The position numbers and the translations under genes were made by a program. This document shows, in pieces, positions 17,675-26,992 of a stretch of 64,000 bases of DNA. Source of the stretch: Labrenzia sp. OB1 (GTDB taxonomy: Bacteria > Pseudomonadota > Alphaproteobacteria > Rhizobiales > Stappiaceae); the NCBI RefSeq assembly GCF_001624695.1, contig NZ_JSEP01000025.1:1-64000 (forward strand). The letters run 5' to 3'. The stretch's first letter is position 1, and the number at the start of each line of letters is the position of its first letter. Below the pieces are notes generated by a model. The model made no database searches. It saw only the letters and a list, made by a program, of their open reading frames with translations, and was not told the DNA's origin.

Positions 17675-18292
17675 ATGAATACGGTCACTCAAAGTCAGCT
17701 CAAAAGCGTGTGTGTATATTGCGGATCCAGCTTCGGCTCGGATCCCTCACATGAGGCGGCGGCAACCCGGCTGGGTCAACTCATAGCCGAATCAGGTCTG
17801 CGCCTGGTGTATGGCGGCGGATCTGTTGGCCTGATGGGGACGGTCGCCAATGCAGCGCTGGAATCGGGCGGAGACGTCACGGGCATCATTCCACACTTCC
17901 TGGAAAAGCGGGAAGTCATGCTGGAATCCCTAGACGACCTGATCGTCACCAAGGACATGCACGAGCGCAAGCATCTGATGTTTCAGAAGTCGGACGCCTT
18001 TATCGCCTTGCCCGGCGGCATCGGCACGCTTGAGGAAGCTGTTGAAATGATGACCTGGGCACAGCTCGGCCAGCATCGCAAGCCGGTCGCGCTGGCCAAT
18101 ATCAACGGTTTCTGGTCACCGCTGCTGGAACTTCTCGATCACATGCGGGCGCAGGGCTATATCCGGCCTGAAACCGAAGTACCCTATCTGGTTGCCAATC
18201 AGTTGGACGATATCCTGCCAATGCTGCGCCGGTCTCTCTCAGGCGCTCCCCGGGAGGTTTCCGAAGAAATGCTCTCCGTGTCGGAACTCTAG
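17675..18292 (+). CDS. LOG-family cytokinin riboside 5'-monophosphate phosphoribohydrolase
   Basis: The 205-residue protein has the Rossmann-like lysine-decarboxylase-like fold of LOG proteins: SVCVYCGSS near the start, YGGGSVGLMG at about 48-57, and the signature PGGIGTLEEAVE in the middle. These bind and hydrolyse nucleoside 5'-monophosphates, releasing ribose 5-phosphate. No lysine decarboxylase activity is expected. Two in-frame ATGs (17657 and 17675) are possible; I use the second because it best fits family length. It converges on rarD with a seven-base gap. Confidence 0.88.
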   Translation: MNTVTQSQLKSVCVYCGSSFGSDPSHEAAATRLGQLIAESGLRLVYGGGSVGLMGTVANAALESGGDVTGIIPHFLEKREVMLESLDDLIVTKDMHERKHLMFQKSDAFIALPGGIGTLEEAVEMMTWAQLGQHRKPVALANINGFWSPLLELLDHMRAQGYIRPETEVPYLVANQLDDILPMLRRSLSGAPREVSEEMLSVSEL

Positions 18293-18299
18293 CGGCTCC

Positions 18300-19235
18300 T
18301 CACGCTGCTTGTTTATTGGTGACGGACCGGCTTTTGCGGTAACGCCGCCAGCTGTCCCAGGTGAAAACCACCAGTGCGGCCCAGATCATGACGAAGCCGA
18401 TCAGCCCGGTTTGATCCAGCGGCTCCCCCCAGACATAGACAGCCATCAGGAAATGGATGGACGGTGCGAGATACTGCATCAGCCCAAGCATGAAGAGCGG
18501 CACCCGGCGGGCGGCCGAGGAAAAGAAGATCAGCGGCAGAGCCGTGACAATGCCTGTTCCCGCGAGCGCCGCCAGAACCGGCAGATCGTTGAGAATGAGC
18601 GCGTCCACGCCCCAGCTCAGGTTCAACAGAATATAAAATGCCGCCAGGGGAAACAGCAGCAGTGTTTCGACGAACAGGCCGGGCGTTGCCTTGACGGGTG
18701 TAACTTTCCGGATGTAGCCGTACCCGGCGAAGGAAAACGCCAGGACAAGCGACACCCACGGCAACCCGCCCGCCAGCACAGCCTGCAGGAGCACAGCCAG
18801 CACCGCGATCGAAATCGCGACGGCCTGCCCGCGAGACAGTTTTTCGTGCAGAACCACAAGCCCCACCAGAATGCTCACCAGCGGATTGATGAAATATCCG
18901 AGCGAAATGTCGAGAACCTGGTTGTTGGAGATCGCCCAGACGAACACCAGCCAATTCACCGCGATAAGGGTGGCGGATGCACTCAGGGCCATAAGCACCT
19001 TCGGCTCTCGAAAGACCCCGCGCACTTCCGGCCAGCGGCCGCGCAGGTAAAGATACAGCCCGACGAACAGCACCGACCACAGGATACGGTGAGAGACGAC
19101 GATATCGGCCGGCACCGTCTCCGTCAGCTTGTAGTAGGCCGGAAAGAAGCCCCACATGCCATAAGCTGCGAGGCCGAACAGGAGACCCTGACGCAAATCG
19201 GCCTGCGCGTCGGTGTCGGACACCGTCTGCGGCAT
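18300..19235 (-). CDS. rarD: RarD-type EamA-family transporter
   Basis: The 311-residue inner-membrane protein has about ten hydrophobic helices and the RarD landmarks GLLFGLAAYGMWGFFPAYYK, SHRILWS and NWLVFVWAI, ending in the second EamA half (MQYLAPSIHFLMAVYVWGE). RarD is a drug/metabolite-type permease of unclear substrate; the E. coli name reflects an old chloramphenicol link. The start at 19235 has AAGGGA at six-base spacing. It is on the same strand as cimA, 123 bases downstream, possibly under its own promoter. Confidence 0.9.
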   Translation of the reverse strand: MPQTVSDTDAQADLRQGLLFGLAAYGMWGFFPAYYKLTETVPADIVVSHRILWSVLFVGLYLYLRGRWPEVRGVFREPKVLMALSASATLIAVNWLVFVWAISNNQVLDISLGYFINPLVSILVGLVVLHEKLSRGQAVAISIAVLAVLLQAVLAGGLPWVSLVLAFSFAGYGYIRKVTPVKATPGLFVETLLLFPLAAFYILLNLSWGVDALILNDLPVLAALAGTGIVTALPLIFFSSAARRVPLFMLGLMQYLAPSIHFLMAVYVWGEPLDQTGLIGFVMIWAALVVFTWDSWRRYRKSRSVTNKQAA

Positions 19236-19358
19236 GAAATGTCCCTTTCTGGATAAACCCGCCGTCATCCGATTTCGAACGCGGCGTGGCTGACCGGATG
19301 TCAGTCGGGCGTGCTGTCTCGCGGCGGCCGATATGAAACTGTTTCCGGCTGACCCGTA

Positions 19359-20954
19359 TCAGCTGGCGTTCGCTTTCAGAAGCGCAAAAGTGATGGAGTC
19401 CACCAGCGCCTGGAAGGACGCATCGACGATGTTGGAGGAAACCCCGATAGTGAACCACCGGCGATGGGTTTTCGTGTCGTGGCTTTCGATCAGCACGCGC
19501 GTTACCGCGCCGGTGCCGCCATTGAGGATACGCACCTTGTAGTCGATCAGTTCCAGACCTTCTATGGCAGACTGGTATTTGCCGAGGTCCTTGCGCAAGG
19601 CCATGTCGAGCGCGTTGACAGGGCCGTTGCCTTCAGCGACCGACATGCGGACCTCGCCGTCGACATCGACCTTCACCACGGCTTCCGAAACGGTGAGCAG
19701 ATCTCCGATGGCATTGAACCGGCGCTCCACCATCACGCGGAAGGAATTGACTTCAAAGAAGCGCGGTACATCGCCGAGTTCCTTGCGGGCAAGCAATTCG
19801 AACGAGGCATCGGCGGCCTCATAGGCATAGCCTTCCGTCTCGCGTTCCTTGACCTTCGCCAAAAGCCGGTCCAGGCGCGGATCTGACTTTTCAACCTCGA
19901 TGCCCACCCGGTTGAGTTCACCGATCAGATTGCTCTTGCCCGCCTGATCGGAGACGAGCACGCGGCGCTGATTGCCGACGCTTCCCGGTGTGACATGCTC
20001 ATAGGTCTGAGGATCCTTCAGGATCGCGGAGGCATGAATTCCGGCCTTGGTGGTAAAGGCGGTTTCGCCGACATAGGGTGCCTGTCTGGCGGGAGACCGG
20101 TTCAGGACTTCATCGAACGCATGCGAGATCGCGGTGATTTCCCTGAGCTGGTCGTCACTGACACCGATCTCGAAGCGGTCCGCGAAGGAGGACTTCAGCT
20201 TGAGGGTCGGAATCAGCGTGATCAGGTTGGCGTTGCCGCAACGTTCGCCGAGACCGTTCAGGGTCCCCTGGATCTGCCGGACACCGGCGTCGACAGCCGC
20301 CAGCGAGTTGGCGACCGCGTGACCGGTGTCGTCATGGGTGTGAATGCCGAGATGCGAGCCGGGAACGACGTCCTGAACCTTTGTGACGATGTCGAAGATC
20401 TCGTCCGGCAAGGTGCCGCCATTGGTATCGCACAGGACGACCCAGCGGGCGCCTGCCTGATAGGCGGCGCGCACGCAGTCGAGCGCATAGTCCGGATTGG
20501 CCTTGTAACCGTCGAAGAAATGCTCGCAATCGATCATCGCCTCCTTGCCGGCGGCAACCGTGGCGGCAACCGTGTCCGCGATGGAGTCCAGATTTTCCTC
20601 GTTGCTGCAACCCAGCGCGACGCGGACGTGATAATCCCACGCCTTGGCCACGAAACAGCAGGCGTCCGAGCTGCTGGACAGGATCTCCTGCAGACCGGGG
20701 TCGTTGGCTGCCGAACGCCCGGCCCGCTTGGTCATGCCGAAGGCTGTAAAGATTGCATTTTCCGTCCGTTTCCGGCTGAAAAACTCTGTATCGGTCGGAT
20801 TGGCGCCAGGGTATCCGCCCTCGACATAATCGACCCCCAACCGCTCCAGCAGCTCGGCGACGACGATCTTTTCATTGACCGAAAAATCCACGCCACTGGT
20901 CTGCGCGCCGTCGCGCAGCGTCGTGTCGAATAGATAGAGACGTTCCTTGGTCAT
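19359..20954 (-). CDS. cimA: Citramalate synthase
   Basis: The 531-residue enzyme condenses pyruvate and acetyl-CoA to (R)-citramalate, a threonine-independent route to 2-oxobutanoate for isoleucine. The HMGL-type barrel starts with FDTTLRDGAQTSG; HTHDDTGHAVANSLAA and GTLNGLGERCGNANL supply metal and substrate residues. A linker and the LeuA-type allosteric domain (about 400-531) follow. The length and TSGVDF variant mark the CimA clade rather than LeuA. An AGGAAA ribosome-binding site supports the start. It ends the cysS-GFA-GFA-cimA minus-strand cluster. Confidence 0.93.
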   Translation of the reverse strand: MTKERLYLFDTTLRDGAQTSGVDFSVNEKIVVAELLERLGVDYVEGGYPGANPTDTEFFSRKRTENAIFTAFGMTKRAGRSAANDPGLQEILSSSSDACCFVAKAWDYHVRVALGCSNEENLDSIADTVAATVAAGKEAMIDCEHFFDGYKANPDYALDCVRAAYQAGARWVVLCDTNGGTLPDEIFDIVTKVQDVVPGSHLGIHTHDDTGHAVANSLAAVDAGVRQIQGTLNGLGERCGNANLITLIPTLKLKSSFADRFEIGVSDDQLREITAISHAFDEVLNRSPARQAPYVGETAFTTKAGIHASAILKDPQTYEHVTPGSVGNQRRVLVSDQAGKSNLIGELNRVGIEVEKSDPRLDRLLAKVKERETEGYAYEAADASFELLARKELGDVPRFFEVNSFRVMVERRFNAIGDLLTVSEAVVKVDVDGEVRMSVAEGNGPVNALDMALRKDLGKYQSAIEGLELIDYKVRILNGGTGAVTRVLIESHDTKTHRRWFTIGVSSNIVDASFQALVDSITFALLKANAS

Positions 20955-21022
20955 TGACGTTTCCTGCCCGGGCCGCGCAGCATCAGCGCAAAAGCGCAAT
21001 GCGACCGGTCCTTTTTGTCTTG

Positions 21023-21520
21023 TTATCCGTTGTCCGTTTCGCCGGGCTGAACCGGCGTCCAGGTGTCCGTGTCGTGATCGGGATGCTGGTTCGAGACGAT
21101 TGAAGCCAGAAAGGCCAGCGCCTCGAAATCGTCTTCGGTCGTGCGCGCCGAGATGTCTGCCATGTGGTCGGTATAGGGAAGCTTGCCTTCCACACCATAC
21201 TGGATGACGGGCGCGATGGCGTTCGGCTCGTCAAAAGCCCCAATCGCGAGCGCAATTCCATCCGGCGCTTCATAGGTCAGCGGCGTACCGCACTCCGGGC
21301 AGAAGCCGCGAGCAACCACATTGGAGCTCTGAAACCGCTTCGGCTCGGCCCGCGTCCAGACAAGGTCTGTCTCCCTGGCTACACTGACCAGGGGCGCGTA
21401 AAAGCCGCCGAATGCCTTCTGGCACATGCGGCAATGGCAGATCGATGCCTTGCCGAGAGTTCCCGAAACCCGGAACCGGACAGCACCGCATTGGCACCCG
21501 CCTGTGTGAACGTCACTCAT
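21023..21520 (-). CDS. GFA-family zinc protein, copy 1
   Basis: The 165-residue protein has the Gfa/CENP-V fold with zinc cysteines in GCQCGAVRF, CHCRMC and CPECG. The family includes glutathione-hydroxymethylglutathione activating enzymes, but most members, including this one, have no proven function. Its ATG overlaps the TGA of an adjacent paralogue (four bases), so the two are coupled. They differ mainly in the C-terminal third. Confidence 0.88.
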   Translation of the reverse strand: MSDVHTGGCQCGAVRFRVSGTLGKASICHCRMCQKAFGGFYAPLVSVARETDLVWTRAEPKRFQSSNVVARGFCPECGTPLTYEAPDGIALAIGAFDEPNAIAPVIQYGVEGKLPYTDHMADISARTTEDDFEALAFLASIVSNQHPDHDTDTWTPVQPGETDNG

Positions 21521-22011
21521 GTCGCTTCGCAGCTCCAGTTTTCCGTTTCATGGTCGGGATGTTGCCGGTTCGTTGCCGCCACATCGCCGATGCCGCCCGG
21601 CAGATCGTCCCGATTGGAGTGCGTTTCGCTCAGGGTGAACAATTCGGCATAGAACGGCACCCGCCCCTCGACCCCGGACTGTTCGACCGGGATCACGGCC
21701 GCAACCTCGTCAAGGCTGCCATGGGTGAAGGCGATATAGTCGTCTCCGACCGTCTCGAAGGCGAGCGGCGTGCCGCAATTCCCGCAAAACCCGCGCCGGA
21801 CCGGTTTTGAGGAATGGAACCAGGAGGGTTCTCCGCGGGTCCATTGAAAATCTTCTTTCGCCGCTCCGATCAGTGGCAGAAAGAAATTTCCCGACGCCTT
21901 CTGGCACATGCGGCAATGACACAGATGCGGGTAGCCGACCTCCCCCGTCACCCGGTAGCGCACGGCACCGCATTGGCAGCCACCGGAAAGATCCATTGCT
22001 TCACTCGCCAT
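21517..22011 (-). CDS. GFA-family zinc protein, copy 2
   Basis: The 164-residue paralogue of the next gene has the same zinc ligands: GCQCGAVRY, CHCRMC and CGNCG. Shared features such as LCHCRMCQKASGNFF and EQSGVEG... in place of QYGVEG point to an old tandem duplication. The start has AAGGA about nine bases upstream. It lies 87 bases after cysS on the same strand, so co-transcription with a cysteine/thiol-related gene is possible but not shown. Confidence 0.88.
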   Translation of the reverse strand: MASEAMDLSGGCQCGAVRYRVTGEVGYPHLCHCRMCQKASGNFFLPLIGAAKEDFQWTRGEPSWFHSSKPVRRGFCGNCGTPLAFETVGDDYIAFTHGSLDEVAAVIPVEQSGVEGRVPFYAELFTLSETHSNRDDLPGGIGDVAATNRQHPDHETENWSCEAT

Positions 22012-22098
22012 CAGAAATTTTCCTTGCCGCAGGCGTACAAGCGAGATGTCCCCGCTGGGGACCGAGGGGGGCCTGCAGCGTGTGCGCCAGAACGGCCC

Positions 22099-23514
22099 TC
22101 ACCTCTTGACCTCCCAGGAGGTCAGACGTTCACCGGTTTCTGAGTCTTTTGAATCCTTTAGGAGAATTCCCTGAGACGTCAGCTCATCCCGTATCCTGTC
22201 TGCTTCCGCCCAGTTGTTGTCCTTGAGCTCTGTCAGGCGGGCCGCGACGGATGCTTCAACCGCAGCCGTGTCGATGCCTGAAAGGTCGGCCTTGACCGGC
22301 GTGAGGCCGAGCAAGGCAGTTGAAGCGGAATAGACTGCCAGTTTATCCGGGTCCTTCGCCGCTTCGCCGGCCAGCGCATGCAGGGATTGAATGGCCGCCG
22401 TGGTATTCAGGTCATCGCACAGGGCCGCGACGATTTCCGGCGCGGGCTCGGCCTGCGACGGCACCGGGTCCGGCCATTTGGCCAGAAGGTTTTCCGCTTC
22501 CTCCAGCTTGCGCACAGAGAAGTCTATCGGCTCGCGGTAGTTTGTCATCAGCATGGCAAGCCGCAGAACTTCGCCTGGCCACGTGCGTCCGCCGAAACTT
22601 TCCGTTTCCAGCAGTTCCTGAATGGTGAAGAAGTTGCCCTCCGACTTGGACATCTTGCTGCCTTCGACCTGCAGAAAGCCGTTGTGAAGCCAGTAGTTGG
22701 CCATCGTCTGCGTACCATGAGCGCAGCGCGACTGGGCGATTTCGTTTTCATGATGCGGGAAAATCAGATCCAGCCCGCCGCCGTGGATGTCGAACACCTT
22801 TCCGAGGTGATATTCGCTCATGACGGAGCACTCGATATGCCAGCCCGGGCGCCCGCGGCCCCAGGGGCTCTCCCAGCCAGGCTCATCACCGGAGGATTGT
22901 TTCCAGAGGACAAAATCGCCGGGATTTTTCTTGTGTTCATCGACGGCGATACGGGCACCCGCCAACTGTTCGTCCAGCTTGCGTCTGGAAAGACCGCCAT
23001 AGTCCGGCATGGACGCCGTATCGAAGAGCACCTCCCCGCCCGCTTCATAGGCGTGACCTTTTCCGATCAACACCGCGATCATCTCGATCATGCCGCCGAT
23101 ATGGCCGGTCGCACGCGGTTCGAAACTCGGCTCCAGAACACCCAGCGCGCCGATGTCCTTGTGGAACTGGTCTGCGGTTCTCTTCGTGACCCTGGCGATG
23201 GCCTCGTTCAGCGGCAGATCCGGAAAGTCCCTAAGCGCCCGTGCGTTGATCTTGTCGTCGACGTCGGTGATGTTGCGCACATAGGTGACATGATCCCCGC
23301 CGTAGAGATGCCGCAACAGGCGGAACAGAACGTCGAAGACGATCACAGGCCGGGCATTGCCGATATGGGCGAAATCGTAAACGGTCGGCCCGCAGACATA
23401 AAGACGCACGTTGTCATCATCGATCGCCCGGAAGTCTTCCTTGTGGCGCGTCAATGTGTTGGTGAGCTTCAAACCCTTGAAGGTGCCGGATTGCCCGGTC
23501 TCGGCGGCGCTCAT
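22099..23514 (-). CDS. cysS: Cysteine-tRNA ligase
   Basis: The 471-residue class I synthetase charges tRNA-Cys. It shows the zinc Cys in [10 protein letters not shown] followed by the HIGH-type DFAHIGNAR, zinc ligands in GWHIECS and HHENEIAQS, and the KMSKS loop as [14 protein letters not shown]-type helical C-terminus with [13 protein letters not shown] is present. Length is normal. It is first in a minus-strand cluster with two GFA proteins and cimA. Confidence 0.96.
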   Translation of the reverse strand: MSAAETGQSGTFKGLKLTNTLTRHKEDFRAIDDDNVRLYVCGPTVYDFAHIGNARPVIVFDVLFRLLRHLYGGDHVTYVRNITDVDDKINARALRDFPDLPLNEAIARVTKRTADQFHKDIGALGVLEPSFEPRATGHIGGMIEMIAVLIGKGHAYEAGGEVLFDTASMPDYGGLSRRKLDEQLAGARIAVDEHKKNPGDFVLWKQSSGDEPGWESPWGRGRPGWHIECSVMSEYHLGKVFDIHGGGLDLIFPHHENEIAQSRCAHGTQTMANYWLHNGFLQVEGSKMSKSEGNFFTIQELLETESFGGRTWPGEVLRLAMLMTNYREPIDFSVRKLEEAENLLAKWPDPVPSQAEPAPEIVAALCDDLNTTAAIQSLHALAGEAAKDPDKLAVYSASTALLGLTPVKADLSGIDTAAVEASVAARLTELKDNNWAEADRIRDELTSQGILLKDSKDSETGERLTSWEVKR

Positions 23515-23789
23515 GTCAAACGGTCTCCTGGCCGGCTGGCCGGGCGGTCCGTCTCAGGGGAAATCATGCCATGAGGGATCGGCCACAGCCAGCGGTGTCG
23601 CTAGCTGCAAATAATGGTGATCGAAATGATGTTCCGTGTGGCCGTCATCATGGCGGCTTTATGGACCGGAAGACGGAAGCCGGTCAAGACCGCAATTGCC
23701 GTCAAATGCTGAAAGCCGCCAATGCGGCGTTGGCGGCCGGCACGACTTCGACTAGTCTTGTGCATGTGGGAATCAGAGGGGGCTTTCCC

Positions 23790-25460
23790 GTGAAATGCAT
23801 TCGTTCGTTCCGTTCTTTATCTTCTGCTTTGCTGTTGATGTGCCTTGTGGCGCTGCCACCGGCGCTGTCCACCGGTTTCGCGCAGACACAGTCCGCGGCG
23901 CCAGAGACTTCTGGGGCCGCACCGGTTCCGCCACCGGCCGCCGGTGAGCCACAAACGCCGATCGCGGAAGCGATTCAGGCCGCCATATCCACGGATATCC
24001 CCGAAGGTCTGGCGCTTTATTACGGCAACAGAGCCTTTGCCCCCGTGTGGTTCGACAAAAACGGCTTGAGCGAAAAAGCGCATCTGGTGATTGCCGCGAT
24101 GGCGGCAGCCAACGACCACGCACTCAATCCGAACAACTATGGCCCGCTGGACCTGGTTGAATTGTCGGAAACGGCACGCACGCCCGATGAGTGGGCCCAG
24201 TTCGATCTTCAGCTTTCCAATCAGTTCCTGCGCTATGCCACACATCTGTCCTCCGGCCGTGTCCAGCCGAACAAGGTCAACCAGGCGCTCAATGTTTTTC
24301 CGGACCGCCCTGAACCGGAAGAGTTGTTCGAAACGGCGGAAAATGCAGTCGATTTCAGTGCGTTTCTCGAAACCCTTGCGCCCCGTTCCGACAATTACGC
24401 CAGACTGAAGCGGCGACTTGCCCAATACAGAAAAAAGGCCGCGGAAGGCGGGTTCACGCCGGTCCCGGACGGCGAAGTACTCAAACCCGGCATGAGCGAC
24501 CCGCGTGTGGCGGCGCTGCGCACCCGGCTGATGGAAGAGGACATTCCGGGCGCTGGAGATCACACCGGCGAGATTTATGACGGCGCGCTCGTGGAGGCGG
24601 TGAAGGTCTTTCAGGACTACCACGGTCTCGAGACGGACGGTGTCATCGGCAAGAACACGCTGGAGCGCATCAATATCCCCATCCAGGAAAAGCTCATCCA
24701 GATGGAGCTCAACATGGAGCGGCGGCGCTGGATGCGGGACGACCTCGGGGAGTTCTACGTCTTCGTCAATCTTGCCGACCAGAACCTGAAAGTGGTGCGC
24801 GACGGCCAGACCGTCCACACGACACGGGTCGTCGTTGGCAAGCCATATCATGCGACACCGGTGTTTTCCGACCAGATGGAATATGTGGAGATCAATCCCT
24901 ACTGGAACGTGCCCTATTCAATTGCGACAAAGGAATACCTTCCGAAGCTGAAGAAAAATCCGTCCGCCCTGAGCGCACAAAACATCCGGATCTTCGAGAA
25001 CGATCGGGAAATTCCTGCCACTCAGGTTGCCTGGAACAGCTATTCGGGGGGCAATTTCCCCTTCAGGCTGCGCCAGGACCCGGGCAAGGGCAATGCGCTT
25101 GGCCGGGTCAAGTTCATGTTTCCCAACAAGTTCAACATCTACATTCACGACACGCCGTCGAAATCGCTTTTCTCACGCTCCGAACGGGCCTTCAGCCATG
25201 GCTGCATAAGGGTTTCCGATCCCTTCGCGCTTGCCGATGTGGTGCTGCAGGACGTCAACTCCACACCCGGGCAATGGGAACAGGTGCGCGACAGCGGAGA
25301 GCGGCGGGTCGTCACGCTGCCAACCCCCATCGAGGTTCACCTGACCTATCTGACCGCCTGGATGAACAAGGACGGGTCCACGCACTTCAGAAAGGACATC
25401 TACGGACGTGACGACGTCCTGCTCGAAGCGCTCAGAACGGCCATGACGCAGAACCTTTGA
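23790..25460 (+). CDS. L,D-transpeptidase of the YcbB/LdtD type
   Basis: The 556-residue periplasmic enzyme forms 3-3 crosslinks in peptidoglycan. A GTG start with GAGGGGG seven bases upstream opens a signal peptide (about 1-33, hydrophobic LSSALLLMCLVALPPAL). A scaffold domain (about 60-220), a PG-binding helix bundle (FQDYHGLETDGVIGKNTLERI near 275) and the YkuD catalytic domain follow. Catalytic Cys472 sits in SHGCIRVS. Length and order match the YcbB group. The open frame extends 73 codons further upstream but does not start with a signal sequence. Confidence 0.9.
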   Translation: MKCIRSFRSLSSALLLMCLVALPPALSTGFAQTQSAAPETSGAAPVPPPAAGEPQTPIAEAIQAAISTDIPEGLALYYGNRAFAPVWFDKNGLSEKAHLVIAAMAAANDHALNPNNYGPLDLVELSETARTPDEWAQFDLQLSNQFLRYATHLSSGRVQPNKVNQALNVFPDRPEPEELFETAENAVDFSAFLETLAPRSDNYARLKRRLAQYRKKAAEGGFTPVPDGEVLKPGMSDPRVAALRTRLMEEDIPGAGDHTGEIYDGALVEAVKVFQDYHGLETDGVIGKNTLERINIPIQEKLIQMELNMERRRWMRDDLGEFYVFVNLADQNLKVVRDGQTVHTTRVVVGKPYHATPVFSDQMEYVEINPYWNVPYSIATKEYLPKLKKNPSALSAQNIRIFENDREIPATQVAWNSYSGGNFPFRLRQDPGKGNALGRVKFMFPNKFNIYIHDTPSKSLFSRSERAFSHGCIRVSDPFALADVVLQDVNSTPGQWEQVRDSGERRVVTLPTPIEVHLTYLTAWMNKDGSTHFRKDIYGRDDVLLEALRTAMTQNL

Positions 25461-25601
25461 AGGCATCAAAACACTGATTTCAAAGGTGTTTTCATTTTGT
25501 TTAGATAGCTGAACGCAAGCTGAACGAACCACTCAGCATGAGTTCAAGGCAGCGCCGGTAATCTCCGGGCAATCGAAACGGATTGCCTTCAGGAGACGAC
25601 C

Positions 25602-25790
25602 ATGTTGAACCGCCTTTTTGTCCTCATCTTCCTCGCCATCGTACTGGCAGGTCCTTTTGCGGCCATCATCGTAATCACCGATGGCACCAAGGCTTTCGGT
25701 CAGGAAATGCAGCAGAAAAGCCTGTGCCTCTTGTCCGGAACCGGTTGCGGCAATGGAAACATCATTGTCACGGCTGCGAGCCGCATATAA
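25602..25790 (+). CDS. Small exported or membrane protein, 62 aa
   Basis: AGGAG lies six bases before an ATG opening a 62-residue frame. Residues 3-27 are strongly hydrophobic, resembling a signal peptide or single helix. The mature part is about 35 residues with two Cys in a SLCLLSGTGCG segment. No family recognised. It follows the L,D-transpeptidase by 141 bases, too far for certain co-transcription. A long inverted repeat starts ten bases after its stop. Confidence 0.6.
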   Translation: MLNRLFVLIFLAIVLAGPFAAIIVITDGTKAFGQEMQQKSLCLLSGTGCGNGNIIVTAASRI

Positions 25791-25800
25791 AAGCAATTGA

Positions 25801-25854
25801 CGATCAACTTCTCCACTTTCATACACGATGGTGTGAAAGCTGAAAAGTTGATCG
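25801..25854. repeat. Long imperfect inverted repeat
   Basis: CGATCAACTT and AAGTTGATCG are exact 10-bp arms. Inside, CTTTCA(T)ACAC pairs with GTGTGAAAG around a four-base loop. The whole could fold into a 54-base hairpin. No T-run follows on the plus strand. It sits between the small protein and the ArsR gene and may be a regulatory or mRNA-stabilising structure. Confidence 0.6.
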
Positions 25855-25962
25855 AACTGGAGGTGTTCAAGCATCTTGTCCGCCTTTATTGGCCCACAGG
25901 AGGCTCCGAGGCGGGAATGCCTCCTGCTTGAAGTCGTCCGGCATGTTTGGCAAGGTTGCTCA

Positions 25963-26304
25963 ATGGACTATGATCTACTTGAAGAGAAGGCGGAATCCGC
26001 TGCCGAGTTCCTGAAGATGATGGCGTCCGCGCCGCGCCTTCTTTTGATGTGCCTCGTTCTGGAAGAAGAGCGCAGCGTCGGTGAACTTGCCGAAAAGACG
26101 GGTCTGCGCATGCCCACGGTCTCCCAGCAGCTTGCCCTTTTGCGCGCTCAGGGACTGGTGACCACCCGCCGGGAAGGCACCACCATCTACTACAGGCTTG
26201 CGAGCGAACCGGTCAAAGACATCATGGCGATGCTTTACAAGCATTTCTGCGCCGGAGCGGATCTGCCCGTCAGTAAACATCTGGAGAGCCTGGAAGCGGA
26301 GTGA
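25963..26304 (+). CDS. ArsR-family transcriptional regulator
   Basis: The 113-residue protein has a compact winged helix: AAEFLKMMASAPRLLLMCLVL, then RSVGELAEKTGLRMPTVSQQLALLRAQGLV, then a wing with REGTTIYYRLA. It lacks the paired cysteines of metal sensors, so it may belong to the redox or sulfide-responsive (BigR/SqrR-like) or another non-metal class. The ATG at 25963 opens the conserved part; the frame continues upstream from a TTG with no support. Targets unclear; CreA is convergent downstream. Confidence 0.85.
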   Translation: MDYDLLEEKAESAAEFLKMMASAPRLLLMCLVLEEERSVGELAEKTGLRMPTVSQQLALLRAQGLVTTRREGTTIYYRLASEPVKDIMAMLYKHFCAGADLPVSKHLESLEAE

Positions 26305-26340
26305 TCCCCGCTCCGGCGCCAGACAAGAGCGTTATTCGCG

Positions 26341-26856
26341 TCAATCCGTGAGGAAATCGCCGCACTTCGGTGGTGCCTGGTCTCCCCAGGGCATCAACGG
26401 AACGGTTGACGTCGAGTTTTTGGGGCTGCCCTCGATCAGCTTGTCGGAATAGACCAGATAAACCAGCACGTTGCGCTTGATGTCGCAGCCCCGAACGATG
26501 CGCATCTTCTTGAAGACGAAGGAGCGGCGCTGGCGGAACATTTCCTCGCCCTGCTCAAACTCTTCCTTGATGGTAACCGGCCCCACCTGTCTGCAGGCGA
26601 GCGAGACGTCGGAGACTTCTTCGGCAACACCCAGCCAGCCGGAGACACCGCCCTTTTCAGGAACCGTGAAATGGCAGGAGACACCTTCAACGACCGGGTC
26701 GTCGATTGCGTAGGTGGCCAGCTTGTGGTCGGGTGTCAGGAATTTCCAAACGGTCGATTTCTTGAAGATCAGATCGGGTTCGTCAGCGGCAAGGGATGCT
26801 CCTGCCCCCTGAACGCATAGGACAAGGGCGACAGCGATTGCGGTCAGGAAACGCAT
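26341..26856 (-). CDS. creA: CreA-family periplasmic protein
   Basis: The 171-residue protein has a signal peptide (about 1-22) and the CreA block: DLIFKKSTVWKFLTPDHKL, then DDPVVEGVSCHFT, then KGGVSGWLGVAEE. It ends with the conserved RNVLVYLVYSDKLIEGSPKNS. Function in the cell is not established in any organism to my knowledge. The start has GGAGGT six bases upstream, which decides for 26856 over an ATG ten codons earlier. Confidence 0.9.
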   Translation of the reverse strand: MRFLTAIAVALVLCVQGAGASLAADEPDLIFKKSTVWKFLTPDHKLATYAIDDPVVEGVSCHFTVPEKGGVSGWLGVAEEVSDVSLACRQVGPVTIKEEFEQGEEMFRQRRSFVFKKMRIVRGCDIKRNVLVYLVYSDKLIEGSPKNSTSTVPLMPWGDQAPPKCGDFLTD

Positions 26857-26930
26857 TTGGACCTCCAGGTGTGAATCGAATGACATGTGGGGGTTGCCCC
26901 ACCGCGATCAAGCAAGCCCCTAAAATATAC

Positions 26931-26955
26931 AAAACGCGCGCCTGAACGGCGCGCG
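26931..26955 (-). terminator. Terminator of the MBL-fold gene
   Basis: On the minus strand the perfect 8-bp stem CGCGCGCC/GGCGCGCG with a five-base loop is followed by TTTTG. It lies 37 bases past the MBL gene stop. Confidence 0.8.
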
Positions 26956-26992
26956 CATGGCAAATATCCTGAAAGGCCGTTTCCGCTTGCTG

